This document shows positions 16,203 to 18,450 of a stretch of 18,450 bases of DNA, one piece after another. Below the pieces are notes generated by a model. It was not told the DNA's origin. It was given only the letters and a program-made list of their open reading frames with translations, and made no database searches. The stretch is from Elstera litoralis (GTDB lineage Bacteria > Pseudomonadota > Alphaproteobacteria > Elsterales > Elsteraceae), in NCBI RefSeq assembly GCF_000963705.1, contig NZ_LAJY01000004.1, positions 1 to 18,450 on the forward strand, given 5' to 3'. A program made the translations under genes and the position numbers. Each line of letters opens with the position of its first letter. The stretch's first letter is position 1.

Positions 16203-17797
16203 GCTTCGACACCCCGGCCCTTTTGCGGGAATAGCCCACGCGGTTTTTTCTGAACGAAGAGGATCAGGCCGACTAGGATCAGGATTTTACCCAGGACAGC
16301 CCCGGCGAAGGGTTCCAGAATTTTATTGGCGATGCCAAGCGACAGGGCCGACACGAGCGTTCCCCACAGATTGCCGACGCCGCCGAAGACTACGACCATG
16401 AAGCTATCGATAATGTAGCTCTGCCCGAGGTTCGGCGAGACATTGTCGATCTGCGACAGGGCGACCCCCGCAACCCCGGCGATCCCGGAGCCGAGGGCAA
16501 AGGTCAGCGCGTCGATATAATTAGTGCGAATGCCCATCGCAGCGGCCATACGCCGGTTCTGTGTTACGGCGCGAATCTGCAACCCGAAGCTCGTATAGCG
16601 TAAGGCACCGAGCAGCGCCAAAAAGGCGAGAATGGAGAAAACGATAATCCACAACCGCCCGAGGGTAATCGACAGGCCGCCGATTTCGATGAGCCCGGAC
16701 ATGAAGGCGGGCGCGCCCACGGCCTGATTGGTCGGCCCGAAGTAGGTGCGCACGGCTTGCTGAAGAATAAGGCTGATCCCCCAGGTCGCCAGCAGCGTTT
16801 CGAGCGGGCGACCGTAGAGGAAGCGGATGACGCTGCGCTCGATCACTAACCCAACGAGGCCCGCGACCAGGAAGGCCAGCGGCAGGGCGAAGACCAGCGA
16901 GTAATCGAACAGGCCGGGCGAATGGGTGCGGATCACCTCCTGCACCACGAAGGTCGTATAGGCACCGATCATCACCATTTCGCCGTGGGCCATATTGATG
17001 ACGCCCATCACGCCGAAGGTGATGGCAAGGCCGATGGCGGCCAGCAGCAGCACCGAGCCGAGCGACAGGCCGTACCAGGCCGTCTGTACGATCTCCCATA
17101 GGGCGAGCGTGTCCTCGATACTCTTCGCGGCAACCCGCGCGGCGTTTGTCACCGATGCCGGAACGTCGGCGGGTAGGCTGCGCAGGGTCGCGAGCGCCTC
17201 TTGGGTGCCGACCTCTTGCAGCAGCGCGATACCGAGCAGCCGGTCCTTTTCGGTCGCGTCGGCTTTGGTCACGAGAATCGCGGCGCGGGCGGTTTCCATG
17301 ATCTTCAGAATGGCGCGGTCTTTTTCCCGGCCAATGGCGGCTTCCAGGGTGGGAAGCGCCGTCGCATCCTTCGAGCGCAACACGGCTAGCGCCGACTCTT
17401 TGCGCTTCACCGCGTCGGGGCTGAGAATGCCGAGGTTCCCGACCGCCCCCTGCGCCACATTCCGGACGCGGTTATTGAGGCGGACGGGGCTGAGGCTGCT
17501 TGGGGCGCTACCGATAGCCGCGCCGGTGCGCGCGTCGATCAGCTTTCCGGCTGCGTCCTTCACGAAAATTTGTTTGTCCGGCGAAAAAAATAAACGGCCG
17601 TCGGCCAATCCTTCGATCACCAGCGCAGCAGTGGGCGCGCCGGAGGTGGCGATTTCCGGAATCGCTAAAATGGTTTCGCTAAAACTATCTTGCGCCAAAC
17701 GGCTTAGGCCGGTCTCAAAAGCCCCGCTTTGCGCAAAGCCCGGCAGGCTACCGGCAAGACTGGCGATGAGAAACAAGGCCCGCAGAAATCTGGTCAT
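16199..17797 (-). CDS. urtB: urea ABC transporter permease UrtB
   Basis: With ATG 17797 as start this is a 532-residue LivH-type permease. It begins with a signal peptide (MTRFLRALFLIASLAGSLPG, cut near GFA-QS), followed by a soluble periplasmic domain of roughly 210 residues that is the mark of UrtB and is absent from LivH, and then by about eight membrane helices with GVINMAHGEMVMIGAYT and a later GIAGVAGVALSQIDNVSPNL and FGGVGNLWGTL. A TTG at 17821 would add eight residues, but the signal peptide and GGA (17806-17804) favour 17797. It ends in a 4-base overlap with urtC. It lies 105 bases after urtA, with a hairpin between. Confidence 0.94.
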   Translation of the reverse strand: MTRFLRALFLIASLAGSLPGFAQSGAFETGLSRLAQDSFSETILAIPEIATSGAPTAALVIEGLADGRLFFSPDKQIFVKDAAGKLIDARTGAAIGSAPSSLSPVRLNNRVRNVAQGAVGNLGILSPDAVKRKESALAVLRSKDATALPTLEAAIGREKDRAILKIMETARAAILVTKADATEKDRLLGIALLQEVGTQEALATLRSLPADVPASVTNAARVAAKSIEDTLALWEIVQTAWYGLSLGSVLLLAAIGLAITFGVMGVINMAHGEMVMIGAYTTFVVQEVIRTHSPGLFDYSLVFALPLAFLVAGLVGLVIERSVIRFLYGRPLETLLATWGISLILQQAVRTYFGPTNQAVGAPAFMSGLIEIGGLSITLGRLWIIVFSILAFLALLGALRYTSFGLQIRAVTQNRRMAAAMGIRTNYIDALTFALGSGIAGVAGVALSQIDNVSPNLGQSYIIDSFMVVVFGGVGNLWGTLVSALSLGIANKILEPFAGAVLGKILILVGLILFVQKKPRGLFPQKGRGVEA

Positions 17798-17857
17798 GCT
17801 GTGTCCAAAATACGGGAGCAAAAAGGGGGGGCAAAAAAGCGGCAGGACTATCGGAAT

Positions 17858-17882
17858 GGGAGCCGGTGGAATGCCGGCTCCC
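17858..17882 (-). other. hairpin between urtA and urtB
   Basis: A perfect 9-bp stem (GGGAGCCGG with CCGGCTCCC) and a 7-base loop stands 20 bases past the urtA stop. No T run follows at once on the minus strand (a run of six T appears only about 20 bases later), so it is more likely an RNA-stabilising or partial-termination structure that lets the binding protein be made in excess over the membrane subunits, as is common in ABC operons. Confidence 0.6.
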
Positions 17883-17902
17883 TCCGTTACACAGGGAAGC
17901 GT

Positions 17903-18450
17903 TTAGCTACCGCAGGTGTTGGTTTTGGTATTGAAGTTGCCACACTTCTTGCCAACCCAATCGGCTTCCAGATCTTTCGAGCCGTCGAGGAAGTCGGACC
18001 AAGCGTCGCCCGGAACGAGATCCTTCGTTTGCCACACAACGTCGAACTGACCATCGGCGCGGATTTCGCCGATCATCACGGGCTTCGTGATGTGATGGTT
18101 CGGAAGCATCTTGGAGATGCCGCCGGTCAGGTTCGGCGCTTCGATGCCCGGCAGGGCCGCAATCACGGCTTCCGGCTCGAAGGATTTGGCCTTTTCAACC
18201 GCTTTCACCCACATGGCGAAACCGACGTAATGGGCTTCCATCGGATCGTTGGTCACGCGCTGCGGATTCTTGGTGAAGGTCTTCCACTGGGCGATGAAAG
18301 CATCATTCACCGGGGATTTCACCGATTGGAAATAGTTCCAGGCGGCGAGATGGCCGACGAGGTTCTTGGTATCGACCCCAGCAAGCTCTTCCTCACCGAC
18401 CGAGAAGGCAACGACCGGAATATCGGTGGCCTTCACGCCCGCATTGGCGA
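17903..18450 (-). CDS. urtA: urea ABC transporter substrate-binding protein UrtA, 3' part
   Basis: The gene runs off the right edge; about 181 C-terminal residues are present. They match the second lobe and tail of UrtA, the periplasmic urea-binding protein: AGVKATDIPVVAFSVGEEEL, VGHLAAWNYF, RVTNDPMEAHYVGFAMWVKA, MLPNHHITKPVMIGEI, LVPGDAWSDFL and the closing cysteine-containing KKCGNFNTKTNTCGS. The frame is clean to the stop at 17905-17903. It is first in the visible order of the urea-uptake genes, so the operon promoter should lie beyond the window, to the right. Confidence 0.95.
   Translation of the reverse strand, partial: ANAGVKATDIPVVAFSVGEEELAGVDTKNLVGHLAAWNYFQSVKSPVNDAFIAQWKTFTKNPQRVTNDPMEAHYVGFAMWVKAVEKAKSFEPEAVIAALPGIEAPNLTGGISKMLPNHHITKPVMIGEIRADGQFDVVWQTKDLVPGDAWSDFLDGSKDLEADWVGKKCGNFNTKTNTCGS

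Overview
The window is about 18.4 kb of GC-rich DNA that looks alphaproteobacterial, most likely Rhodospirillales-like. This placement is inferred from MatB of the Rhodopseudomonas type, an NDUFAF6-like squalene/phytoene synthase homologue, and a combined urea-transport and urease locus. No rRNA, tRNA, CRISPR array or insertion sequence was found.

Left part (1-9033). The end of an unidentified plus-strand gene meets a minus-strand pair: an MFS transporter and a 40-residue membrane protein whose start overlaps the MFS stop. The plus strand then carries lpd (dihydrolipoyl dehydrogenase, with a textbook terminator) and an orphan periplasmic solute-binding protein. sodB (iron superoxide dismutase) is on the minus strand and diverges from an NDUFAF6-like gene. 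Next on the plus strand come a small unknown gene with a frameshift at a run of eight A, an ACT-domain protein, a protein made of two methylglyoxal-synthase-like domains, and malonyl-CoA synthetase matB.

Right part (9034-18450). Everything is on the minus strand. In transcription order: urtA (3' part only), urtB, urtC, urtD, urtE, ureD, ureA, hupE/ureJ, ureB, ureC, a double-hairpin repeat, and a broken polysaccharide-deacetylase-like gene. The urt genes import urea across the inner membrane by ABC transport; UreA/B/C hydrolyse it to ammonia and carbamate; UreD helps load nickel; HupE/UreJ is a probable nickel permease. Junctions are tight (4-bp urtB/urtC overlap, 26-bp urtE/ureD overlap, zero gap ureD/ureA), so this is probably one long nitrogen-scavenging operon.

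The main oddity is reading-frame damage clustered between about 9.6 and 12.5 kb. hupE has one clear and one probable single-base loss, ureB has one, and the deacetylase-like gene has one plus a missing N-terminus. ureB also has no stop before ureC, so once its frame is restored it forms a UreB-UreC fusion. ureE, ureF and ureG do not follow ureC; the repeat and the deacetylase fragment stand there instead. The lesions may be real decay or consensus errors; the sequence alone cannot decide. No clearly new multi-gene system is visible. The most unusual protein designs are the two-domain methylglyoxal-synthase-like protein and the UreB-UreC fusion.
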